Assembly (NCBI GenBank): GCA_963930655.1
Contig: OZ005600.1
Location: 15,716,501 to 15,780,500 of the forward strand
Source of the DNA: Myrica gale
Lineage: Eukaryota; Streptophyta; Magnoliopsida; Fagales; Myricaceae
Reading direction: 5' to 3'
Length of the DNA: 64,000 nt
Within the stretch, counting starts at the first letter, position 1. Each line of letters opens with the position of its first letter. Shown in pieces: positions 12,180 through 25,200 of this stretch. The notes beneath the pieces were generated by a model. The model saw only the letters and a list, made by a program, of their open reading frames with translations, had not been told where the DNA came from and made no database searches. The position numbers and the translations under genes are program-made.

Positions 12180-13281
12180 CCTCCAATCCCACAAGATCTC
12201 GGCCACCAAATCCGGTATGTTCGGACTCATCCATTAAGAAAACACCTTCCTCCGAGTGCGCAAGGATGATCCAAAAAACCTTGTGGTTTCTGAACCCGTT
12301 GAGATGACCAAGAATATTTCTTTAGCGAGAAACCGTTTCACTCGGCGAACAGTCGAATGGTCAAAGCTTTTGAGCATGTTCAGCTTCCAAAATATTGGCC
12401 GCTATGGAACAACCAGTGGGACATTGATATACCTCAAGAGGGCGAAAACATGAACAGATGTGAAGTTCATACGGTAACTAGGTAAGGCCGTTGTGGTTAC
12501 GGGTTAATGTGGGGAATCAATTGCTTGGAGCCATTGTTAAATGTGAAAGCTCTACTTCATTCGAGCTGATTCCACCTGTTAGAGTTAGAGTTCATGTTAA
12601 CTGGGAATTGTTCTCGGTTTTTCATAGAAAGGCACGTGAAACAAAAAATAAATACACTTGAAAAATTAGTCTCTACACTTTACACAAAAACTTGAACATT
12701 CTGTTGAAATTTTCTTTCAATAAAAATTTATATTTTACTCTAAAAAAATATGTATGAAGGTATAAGGAGACAATGTTTAAATTAATTGTTAGTAAGTGTA
12801 ATGTAACAAAAATAATAAATTAAAAGTGCCGAGACTCAAAAGAAGGAAAGTAAAGAACTTCACTCTTTACTTTCCACTCGAGCATGCATGGTACAATAAT
12901 TCTGATAATTGATGACTAGCGAGATAGGAATTGATCTGATGCTCTTAAGACCACGAGCATCCTTGGAAATGATCATGGCAAAGTTTCCATAACCTTCATC
13001 CTAATAGGTAAATGAATAATGACAAAGGATCATACGTATCTCAGTTCAGTAAGAAATCTGTCAACCAAAAAAGGATCCCAAAAATCAGAAACATTTAAAA
13101 AAAAAAACATTAATACGCCTGATAATTCTAAAAGACTAGTTTCTATGGCAAACCGGTGATGCGCTATTTCAACAGATACTGGCAAATCATCACCAACCGC
13201 ACCAATGATCTGGTTTCCAAATCCCTCACAGGTCAACCATCAAGGTTCTTCTCAGATCTCATGCACTTCTCCAAGAAAACT
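12180..13281 (-). other. 3' flank of the RPN1 gene
   Basis: This holds the presumed RPN1 3' UTR just below 13282, followed by AT-rich intergenic DNA. I saw no gene and could not place a polyadenylation signal confidently. Confidence 0.4.
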
Positions 13282-16200
13282 CTAATTTTCTTCTCTGTAG
13301 TCTGGGTTCTCTTTCAAGATTACAAAGCCTTCAAGAATGGGGGATAGCGAAATATATCTACATAAAAGGTCCAACTGTTAGCACACAATTTAAATAGCAG
13401 AAAGGTTATAGAGCCACCTTCTCTCTTCTTTTATCTGTGAAAAACACAAAGTCACTTTGAAGGAGATGCTTACTTCTCAGTAGCCAATTCTGCTCTATCA
13501 CCAGCAGCCAAAAGAACAGGGGTCGAGTGTGTCTGGAAACCAGTAATGGTCTTGGGACGACCTGCCTGGCCAACAACATCAACAGCTTGGCCCACCCGAA
13601 CAGGTACAGAAAGAGGTTTTAGATTCTCATCCACAGTCATCAACATTCTTGGCTGCCACAACACAAATAATTGACCATCAGAAAAGCAATGGGAAGGCTT
13701 TTTCGCTTTTAAAGGGTCCTCCATAATTGATGAATAAGAAAACGCGAGGACCAAACTATAACCAACCTGCATCGCCAAAACAAGGAAGTACAGAACATAA
13801 TGATACTTTCCCAAGATTATGGCTTTCATATCAAGGCATGCATGCAGCATGGTTACTATTCCTGCAAGTGCTGTCCTGTAGGATGCAAAGAAATTGTTTA
13901 AGAATGAAGGAACAAATGGTAAGGGATGCCACTTGGAACTGACTCTAGCATTGATCAGTTACAGTAGTAAGGATTAGAACATGTTCTGAAGGATTGAGGA
14001 GGGCATGCAAGGTTTCCCTGAGGAAGGATCACTTACGGGGATAGCAAGAACCGTTCCGAATGATATGGATTTAGAGTTAATAAGCCTTTCCCCAAATGAA
14101 CAAGACCTTGAGCAATTCGAACCTGCACAAAATGGCAAAGGGCCTTCGATTATTCTCAACTCTGTTAAATAATGTAGAAACTAGTGAACTGAAGCATTCA
14201 TCAGAAACATTACACAGAAAAGAAGGCTGGCATCTTTGTAGTAATAGCTTGAAAGATTGCGAAGCATGCCAGCAATTCGAGCATTGTTAGTTCCCGCACC
14301 TATCAAACCTAAGGAGATTACAGCAGCCTGTAGCATCCAAATATATACACAAGTGTCAAGCACTGCGAAAACAAGAATAAGAATACAAAACAGATATGAA
14401 GCTAGTTGTATTATCTTATTACCAGCTCTAATATCTTACCATTGCTACTTCTGAATCTGTATCGTGGCTAAGTCTGCTTAACGTGTCCATAACATTTACC
14501 TGACAAAGGCGTCAATTAACAGATTAGAAAGCAAGGCACGAGAAAAGAAAAAAGAACCCCAGCAACAACTTATTCAACGGTATATAACTTATGAAACTAG
14601 AGTCTTTAAGTGTTTGAAAAAATAAAACAGCTTATTTGCAAAATCAAAGTCATATAACTTCCGTAATATTAGTAAATCATAGATTACAAGCACAAGGAAG
14701 AAAGCAATGACAAAGATACAATACATGCTTTAAAGAAAAGCTACGAGTCTAGTGATTCAAATGATATGGGTCCCCTATAGGGGTGGGCATTTTACCCGAA
14801 ACCTGACAGACCGACCCGGTTGGGGCGGATTTGACCAGGTTCGGGGTCGGGTTTGTTTAGTGAGGAAAAAAAACAATAGGTTTTCGGGTATTCAATGCAA
14901 CCCCGAATTAAACCTGAACCGTTTAACTTTATTAAAATGTGTATAATACCCTTAGCGAAACAGTGCGTCGCCAAGGGTTTAATTCCCCCACCCCCCCAGC
15001 CGTCGACATCTTCCCCTCACTGGCCTCTACCCTAGCTCCGGTCCCACTCGCCGGCTGCTGTCTCATTGTCTCTCTTACTGCCCTGCCCCTAGCTCTCTCT
15101 CTGTCTCTCTGCCCTAGCTCACTCTCCGTCACAGCTCACAGCTCACAACCTCACCTCACCTCACATCACGGCTCTGCAATCTGCCATAGCTCACGGGTTC
15201 TATTTGGTTCTGCTTTTGATTTGGTAACAATTTTTTTTATAGGCTTGATTTGGTAACAATTGATTGTGTATTTGTGGTCCAGGGGGTTATACCCCATTCC
15301 GCGTCGGGTTCGGCTAAAAATTTTTGAACCCAAACCGGGGCTGGACAAACCCGACCCCAAACCTGATTTGCCCAGGCCTAGGGTCCTATTATAATTTTCT
15401 TCCGGTGATATGGGTCCTATAATTTACTCTTCCAATACTTAAAAGCAATTCAATAGCCACCACAACTCAACCCAGTCAAGAGACTGATGAGAAGGCTTTT
15501 TAAATCATACCATCCACTGGTAAGTGATTCATTTCCAAAAGGGAAAGGTACATATTTGGCTTTATAGAAGGCTTCAATCAATTTAACAAATTCTAAATCG
15601 ATGCATACCTTAGGGTTTGATATGCAAAGCAGACCAAGAGCTAAAGGAACAGCACGCCGGATATTTTGCTCGCCATACTGTAAAAGATGCTCTAACGAAC
15701 GAATTGCCATTTCAAGCCCCAATTCTTCAGCCATTGCTACCATAGCAATCCCAAGCACAGCGGGACCCTGGTGGGTCTCACCCTTGTCAAGATGTTGTGA
15801 GCAATGACCCAGAAGGTTTTGAACCTATATGGGGAAAAGTATCAGCTACTTTATGCACGTAAGAGAAATTCATGTTAAACAATTAAACACCAAAATCTTA
15901 TTAATGGTACAATCAATTAGCCTCGACAGAATACCTTGAGAACATTCCCTGTTCCTGCATAAGCACAAGAAAGTAGCGTCATATCACAGTATTTTTTAAT
16001 CTTCTCATTAAAGGTCTTAGAAACTTCAGCTGTTGCCTCCACGCTTTCCTGTTAAATATCAAAGACAGAATGAAAAACAATCAGGCAAACTAGAACAAGA
16101 ACCCATAAACTTTTCACTCAATATTTTCACATTGTATGGCGTCTTTGGCCACACTGAGTGATAAACCCACGCTAGATATTCACCATCCAGGAGGTAAAAA

Positions 16201-19200
16201 AAGGAAATCATTAGATCCCTGGTGTGCAAAGAAAAAACATATGGTCTCAGACAAATAGAACAATAATGAATTATGCAAAAGCCTCAAGTAGGAAAAATTA
16301 CCTGCTTCCCAAGGTATAGAAGACCAAGGCCAAGAGGCAAAAGCCGAGTAAGGGGGTCCGCCAACTCTGACTCACTTCGATCCATCAACGCAAATATAAT
16401 TGCCTGAGCAACTTCCTCGTTGCAGGAACCCACATATACCAAGCCCAAAGAGATCGCAGTGAATGCAACAACGTCAAGGGGAGCTTTGGCATCATTTAGA
16501 ACACGAGTCAGTTTACTTCGTACCTGACAGAAGTGCAAACAATTGGGCTTTCATTCAAATAGACATCAACTAAAAGACCACTTAAAAGAATCCAAAGCTT
16601 ACACTATACAGGCTTTTTAAAACCTAACAAGAATTAAGACTACAAATAATTCTTAGTTCAGCCTTTCAGTGACCAGAAGGGATGTATATATGATAGCAAG
16701 CTAATTACCAGATCAGTTTGGGCACCAGCATATGCAATTCCCAGGCCCATTATTGCCCCAATTCGAATGGATGGGTCCTCTTTATCGACATAATCACCTA
16801 GAAGAGCCAGCGCCTGAGAAAAAAAAATCAGTAAGAATAGAACACAACTCAAGACCACAAGATATTTGTGAAAAGAAAAACAGTAAATGGCACGCACAGG
16901 ATCACAATCATTGGTGATACCACAGTTCACAATCCCAACTCCTAACAATGCACCAGCAATGACATGGCTGTCACTCAGGTGGAAGTACTTGTCAATTTGG
17001 GCCAGTCCAGCGTCAACATCCCACAGTAAAATCATACTCTGTTATGACAGAAGTCAATGAGAATCCAGCATATGGGTTGAATGAATAATAAAAGATTATC
17101 CAGGACACAGAGATGCATACAAGACTTGCAGCAGCACTCGTTTTCCCATGTTCTTTATTTTTGAAAAGCCAGTTAGCTGAAGAACCACTACTAGTATTGT
17201 CTGATGGTACTGTCATCAACTTATCCTGCAGCAGAAATAAGAAATAGATGCATAGAAACTAGAACCCATACATTAGTTCTCCTGCAGACAGTACACACTA
17301 CCTGACCAAAACCGGCATTTACAAAAGCATTAACAAAAGTGGCAGCAAGGTTCTGTCTAGCTGAATCAACACTTGCACCAGCACTAGCACGGCCATCAAG
17401 CAAGTGTGCCTAAGAAAACACAAGAAAACAAATTAAAACAATACACACATCCACTTAAACATAAAATGCATGCCTACAACATTTTTCTCTTCCTTTTTTT
17501 CTTTCTTTCTGCGGGATAGTAAGGTACCAAGAAGAGAACTTCAATTTTGCAAAATCATGTGCATTATAGACCAAACAATGCAATGGTTGTACGTTCAACC
17601 TAGCTAGTCATACAGGCTACCAGCAGTATCATGACATCAACACACACAAACAAGACCTCGTAAAAATGTATTCACAGTAAAGGATTTAACCTACGCTGTA
17701 CACGTGCAATAACCAGTAGGGAAGGAAACTATTGCAACAACTAATCTATTGGCAGTGACTAGTCCTAGATGGTGCCAGAATGTATTGGAAACATCATAAT
17801 TGCAGAAGTAAATCACTGCATACATAGGAAGCCACTCAATGATACTGCTTGTTTCACCAAAGCCTCCAAACAGGGAAATCATAGTAGCTCCACCAAAGTA
17901 CATTGTAACACAAAAGCCAAGATAGGATTGTCCCACAAATGTATGAGAAATACACACTCAATAGGTGAAACAGAACAATAACATAACATTTCAGTCTCCA
18001 AAAGTTCAGGACAATGTACTACTATTGTCCGCCATCACAATACACAAGCTCTTTATTTAAAACTGCATTAACTGTAAGACTCAACATAGAACAATTGCAC
18101 TGTTCTAGATGAAAAACAGAATTTTAAGCAGTAGTTTCCTACTTTCTACAATATTTCTTTGCAAATCACGAGCACTTTACGAAAACGTCACAAAGAAGAA
18201 CCATAAACAATGAGGAAATCGCATATCAGTAGAAAAGCTTAACGATAATTTGATGGAAGTCCTCAAGAGCAACACCACAATAGACATTGTGGAGCAGTTG
18301 TCTCCAAAACATCTAAACATAAGCATATGCTTTGGAGTCATTAAGAGTCATACCCAACACAGTATCATTGATAAATAAATCAAAAGTTCAAACCTTGTAG
18401 ATATCTTCAGGAGACTTGGGTTCCATGACCTCAATATCACGAGCAAGAGTCAGATAGCCTTCACTTAACTTGGTATTGTTTATTATATCTTGTAATGCCT
18501 CTCGGTCATCATCATCCGCAACCATGTCATCATCTAGATCAAATATAATACCCTACATTGAAGAAGAACAGTTACCTCAAAACTAGCAAGTATAAAAAAA
18601 ATCCATGTATGCAAATAGTTAAATTGATGCCTTCTGAACAACGGTAGGACAGTCCCACACATCCAATCCCCACGTCTCGCTTGTGTTCCTTACCACTTGT
18701 TTTTCTCCATTTACTTATTTATGTAACCCTTTCAACCTACAAAAATGACATTAAACTGCAAGAAATTTATTTATATACTCCCACAAAAAGCATTAGCCTT
18801 CAGTTATTTTTCATGATTATAATCTCTGAAAAAGACCAAGCTGAAATTTTACTAATACCATTGGCATCATTGTCTCTAAAAATCGTAGACTCTGTCCACC
18901 CATATAATCCTAGTAAGATGCAGGAGGATGCTGAAGAGTCTGTTTGATAAAGAATGCAAGATGCAACCTAGTCGCTAAAAGAGAAATTCATCCAGATAAA
19001 TAAGTCTGTCAACAATGTTAACAGAAAGTGTCAGAACTATCAAAAAACTCAAGACTTACATGTCGAGCAAGGATGTAACAGAATTGCTTCTTTCTTGGCA
19101 AATTGTCACATGATGTAAATACCTGCTTCACATACTGCCACCAGATACTTTCAACCATTAGACCCAGACCATATGGTAATATTGAGGATCAAATAATATG

Positions 19201-22200
19201 TTCTGATGAGTATGTATTTCCAATCACTAAAGAAACTTAGGTTGCGTTTGCAACAAAAAATTTTACCTCTTAAAATTTTTACACAATAAAAAATCTAAAT
19301 CTAATCTCTCTCTCGCCATCAAATCATTACTTTTCACTATAATAAATATAAAAAATTATCTTCCTCTTCACTTTTTCACCAAATCCAATACCCTAAAATT
19401 TTAACTCTCCAAAATTTTACATCTCAAACACCCTTAATTCCTCAAGCTGCTGATCACCCAATATATACACATGTACTAACAGCGTTCACAATTGTAGTCA
19501 TGAAAGTAAGGATTAAAAAAGCATCATTCCATCAAAGTACAAACCTGCAGGTTATCCAGGTATAGGGCAATCTGAAGTGCATTTGGGTACTCTTCAAATT
19601 TTAAATAAATCATGTAGGCAATATCCAGGACCAACATATCATCAGGGCCGGGGAGGTATCTGCTTCGATGTGAAATGTCACCAAGGCAGAGAGAAAGAAA
19701 GAGATCAAGATCAATGTGATAACACATGACAAAAGACATATGGTATCCTGTACTCAAGAGAACCAGCTCACTTGTGATCTTTAACAAATAGCTAGTTAAA
19801 AAAAATATGAAGCAAGGAGCTCCCAATCCTAGATCAAGCTCGCTTCAAAGTCTCCACCAACACAAAACTCAGGGCTTACCTGTGTTTTTTTCCCCTCAGT
19901 CCCACTGAAAATATATCGTTTATTTATTAAAACTGAAAAGTAATGGTCCATGTAATTTGACCACAAATTTTACAACAAATGGCCAAACCAGAACTCATAT
20001 TCTGTTTGTGCGTGTATACTTATTCTGATTGGTAGGTTACATTCAAACATCTGATAGATCTGCCCACAATCACACCTTCCAACCCATTCATACGTAGAGC
20101 TGGACTACTATCTTCAATGCTTTTCCGTTCCTAATTTGGTTTGGAGGTGTTTAATTATGTATCTTTTGGATCACCCTCTCCACAAGTCATGGAATAATTG
20201 CACTTACCTTGCTGAACTGGTCAGGTAGAGACATGTCCTTTTGAAATTCGTCTTATCCACATGCTCAATTAAAAGATCAAGGTCTTCAACCTGGAATTCA
20301 TCAAAAGAAGGAATAAACACCAAAAAGAGGGGAGGACATGGACTGAACTTTAAGTGTACAGAAGGGGCTCAAACATTGATGAATTTCTGCATGATATTGC
20401 TAGAAAAGAAGACTTCAAGAGCAATACTACTTAGTACCTCCATTAAAAGATCAACAGCTTCGGGTTCTGCATTGTGCTGCCATGCAATAAGGCTAGATTA
20501 GATGCAAAAAAATACCCCTATCACATTTTGTGTTCCAAGTAATTATTAAATCATACCTTCATGTGGAAAGCAACTATTTGTTGAACAAGCTCCATGAGAT
20601 CATCAATAGGAGCTTCCTCAGTCTGATATTGTATACGACAAGAAACAAAGTTAAATGGTAGCTAAGAATAAGTTCTTAAAATCAATGACACGACATCCAA
20701 CATATGTGCGAAAACTATTAGCCAAGGATGTCACATAACTAACCACAGATGCTGGAAAAAGAACTCAGTGGAATGAGCATCAAAGATGTAATACAACTCC
20801 AACACAATACCAAGCCATACATACCATTAGGGTTATGGAAGCATGTATACATGAGATTATACAAGAGAGATCAAGCACTTTAATTTGCTTTTAAAGAAAA
20901 ATCATTTTTGGTCCTTGAGTTGTACTCCTTTTTCATAATAGGTTTTTGGGGTTTAAAACTACAAATTTTAGTCTTTGAATTTTGGGCTCTTTAAAAAAGA
21001 GTCTTTCTATCAGCTCTTCGTTCAACCCACTTACAACAGAAGGTCCACCTCACCATAAATCCAAATCAGTAGCCCAGCCCTCCTATCCATTTTGCCACGC
21101 TGACCATATTTGACGCACCATGACCCACTGTCCACCCATGTCCCACAAGGCACTGCCGTCCAACTTGCCCGACCCAAGCTCGTCCTCCCCCTCACGCTCA
21201 CAATTTCACTTATTGGACAAGTGGAAGCGTCACGTGATTAGTTGACTTGAATTTTTGTTGAGGTGATCTTCTACCGTTAGTGGGCTGGACAGAGAGCTGA
21301 CAAAAGAACTTTTTCTTTAAAAGACCAAAACTCAAGGACTAAAATTTTCAGTTTGAAAACCCAAGGACCTATTATAAAAACAGTGTAAAACTTAATGACC
21401 AAAAATGATTTTACCCAAAAGTTTATAGATGTGCACCAAAACCATGTTCTGATGCTTGAAGTTGCATATGCACATGAATAGAGAGCATTATTCACCAATT
21501 AAACGAGAAGATCATAGAATGATCCAGCATCGAAAACCAGTTTTTTGGGAGAAAATGATAAAGAACTGTAACAGTTAGTTGTGAAGGCCTCTCAAAAAAG
21601 GAGAGAGGGGAAGAGAAAATGGAAGGTTCCAGAAGCTGATATGGAAAGTTAGAGATGGGCCTAGTTGATGCCTAATGGGCTATCTGATAGACGAGTTGTT
21701 AGTTGTTAGCTGGGCCAATTGTAAAGGACGAGAATTATGGGCATTTGGTCATTGTAATATATATACAAGGAAAAAAAAGGAATAGGGCATGAAAAGGCAT
21801 TTGCAGAGAAATTCGTAGTTTGGAGTGCTACTTGAAAAGCCAAAATGATTGTTACATTCAATTTCCATTCGGTACTTCCGGTTTAAAAGGTTTGTTACAA
21901 TTCTTAACAGAGCAACAATCTGACAATGGGTTTGCTCGCACAGTACTTTAAAATCAACGAATTACTCAAGGATCTACAAAGAGGCAACAAAGTGATGCAA
22001 AAACAATTCATTATCTGTTTGTAAATACTTGAAGAAGAGCTGGAAGATCCATAGTCAGAAGAATGCATAGAAGAAAAATTTGAAGAGGAGATCAAAGAAA
22101 TGGAGCAAAAGGTAGAAGATATTGGAGCAAACAAAGCAAAAGATTTGGAAGACAGAAATCTGGTGCTCTCATTCTCTAACATAAAGAGAGAAGTTTGTGT

Positions 22201-25200
22201 GGCGGGAGCTTTACAACCTGCTCTTGGATTCCTAATTCCCTGCTGCTTTGAATGTCACTTGTTTGTTGTATGTTCTCTTTTTGTTCGATTTTCTCACAAT
22301 CATATTGTTCAAAATGATCCTGTACATGAAGAAAGAAAGGAGAAATGAGGAAGGAGTGGAAGAAGAGGCAAAGAAGGGGGGGGGGAAAGAAACACACCTC
22401 GCGAGCAGGGTGTTTTCATGGGGAGGGTAAAGTAACAGTTTGTTGTGAAGACCTTTCGAAAAAGGAAAGGGGAAGAGGAAATGAAAGGTTCCAGAAGCTG
22501 ATATGGAAAGTTAGAGATGGGCCCAGTTGATGGGCTGTGTTATAGACGAGTGGTTAGTTGTTAACTGCGAGAATTTGGTTGTTGTAATCGGAGAAGCTGT
22601 ATAAATATGAGAAGAAAAAAGGAATAGCCATTTGCAGAGAAATTCATTGTTTGGAGTGTGGCTACTCCAAAAGCCAAAATGATTGTTACATTCAATTTCC
22701 ATTCGTTACTTCCAGTTCTTGAAAGGTTTGTTACAAGAACTATCCAGCATCTAAAACCATGATAACAAGACTGATTTCTAACCTGTCGCTTTATGTACTC
22801 TTGTGCAATTTCTCCAGCTAAATTCCTGGTTAGAAAAAAGATACCAGTGAGGAAAACAAGTGTCAGTAGAGAGAACTTCAATCAGTACTATTTAAAAGAC
22901 TTTTAGAACCTACACTGTTCAAAAAGCAGACCAGAACTAACAGATGTATTACCCTGAAACCCAATGCTGACCACAACTGTTTTAATCAGATAATGCTCAC
23001 CTCACATACTCATGGCCCCATGAGCCTATGTCACCTTCTGAACCCAACAATCTGTACTTTAGGCTCTCCTGAAAGAGTTGGCAAGGAAAAATAATTCGAT
23101 TTGATATGCAGTTATAATGGACATTTTTGGACAGCAATCTGACAGAAACATTGACCACCAAATATCTAGTCAAGTTATTGCTCCAATGTTATGCATGAGG
23201 AGTATACAACACAAAAATGTTTAACCAGAAGAATTAGGCATTATAAATGAAATAGCAACACAAACTCAACTTAAGTGATCATCATAGAGAAAGTACTAAG
23301 CTTAACCCCGAAAACCGGGGGGGGGGGAAGCATAAAACAACACTTCATACCCGTTCACCCTCCGCAGACATGGTCAGTGCCAAAACCGATAGGATGTCCG
23401 CTAAGTATTTCTGAAGTCACATGTAAGACAATTAGATGGGCTATGGTATGATGCTATAGTTGACTGTCCAACCAAACACAATATACCTTCAAATCTGAAC
23501 CCTTCATTGTCTCATAATATGCTTTCAAAGTTCCGTAGTGCGGACGAAGAAACTTCAATGGCTTTGGGACTGAGGTCATGGAGCTAGTAGAGGTTCGAAT
23601 TTCCTGCCTGCAAGATGAAATTTTACATGCTGTCAAGCCACGTTATATGACACTCGTAGTGCAAGCATTTTTGCTCGCAAATTCAATGCAGATTGTCAGA
23701 ACCAGAACTTTGAGTTTTCGTTTTTTTTCCTTTTTGTTAAGAGTATTCCCTCCCCCCCCCCCCCCTCTCTGTTTAAAGATCACAACCTATCCTTTGCAGG
23801 CATTTTCTCTCTTGTATTCAGTAACTTGCGTTTCAGATATTGCACAGTGCAGGAATAGTTATGGCCTTTTTTCGTAGTTTAGCGATAGAGGCGAAAACCT
23901 TTCAGTTCTCGGTGAGCTCGGTTGGCATTGTCACGATTAAGGAGCTGAGTAGAAAAAAGGAGAGCTCGTTGCGTTGTGGCAGATATGGGGTGTTGTGGTT
24001 GTCGAATCTCTTTGGCAAACTGGTTAAGGAAAAGGAAGCAAAAGACTTTTCGATTAAATTCAACGAATCATCCCGTGCGTTTCTCGCTCAAGGTCGATCA
24101 AATGAGAAAGGTTGTTATGTTGCTTTAGCAGAATTTGGGGAGCGGCGCTTACAAGGGCAGATTTTGATTCCGGAAGGAAGAACTCGAATGGGGTGGCAGG
24201 CCTTTGCTCAGATGTGTGAGGAGTTGATCTCTGTTATTGGCGTTCTTCGCCGTAAGAAGTTGGGGCATGCTAATTGGGCGGTCAAGCAAGGCGTCTCCTA
24301 TGCTCAAATGGTGCAGGCGAATCTGCCGGAGAAGAGGGTGTTGGGAGAGCAGTCCAGCCCGTGTGAAGTAGTCGTTGGTAGCTTGAAAAAGGTGACCTCT
24401 TTTGGCTCCCCGAAGGTAGCGCATGCAGGGGTTGGTGAAGAGGACGTGAATTACAAGACTTGTCACTCAAGTGGGGCTATGGTTGAGTCGGCTGGGTCAG
24501 AAGGTAGGCTGTGGGAGCATTTAATGAGGGTAAAGGCTGAGCTGGATTGGATTATCGGGCTGGCTAAAAAGAAGGAGTTGGGTCTGGAGCCAGGGAGAGT
24601 TTTTTGTTGCACGGTATGCGGGTTTAAAATGGTGACCCAGCCGACATATAACTCTCATGCTCATGGGCTCCATGAGACTGTCGTGGCCCAAGAGAAGAAA
24701 GGCTTGGGCGTTGCTGGCAAGCCCGGCCCACTGCCTCTACGCAGTGTGGAGGCTGTCTCGGCCTTTCGTGGGTTGGGGTGTGTCAGGCCTTTTGAGGCCG
24801 ACGATGGTACACGGCTTGCCGGGGAGGGCCAGATGGCGCCGGCGAGCCATGTAGACGCCGGCGCTGACTTGGGTCTGGCGGGCGATGACCACACGGGGCC
24901 GGCGAGCTCTGTAATGGTCGGCAATGCCTTGGGTTTCGTGGGGGAGGCCCAGACGACGTCGGCGAGATCTGCGGTGGCCGGCGTCGACTTGGATCTGGCC
25001 GGGGCTACCCAGACGACGCCGGCGACGCTCGGGGGAGCGCTGACTGTGGCGGGGCTCCACCTGAGCTCTCCTCTTGAGCTCCAGACGCCAGACACGTGCG
25101 GGGACCGTTACCTGTCGACCAGATATGTTCCGGTTTCAAATTTCTCACAACCCGATGGAGGTTCTGGCGTGCCTATAGTTGTAGAGGGGGGAGGAATCGA

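Noticed and set aside
22100..22530. Charged open frames inside the TRIM-like element
   Set aside because: They lie between two LTRs, stop quickly in each phase, and show no gag or pol motif. The purine-rich tract explains the Lys/Glu/Arg content.
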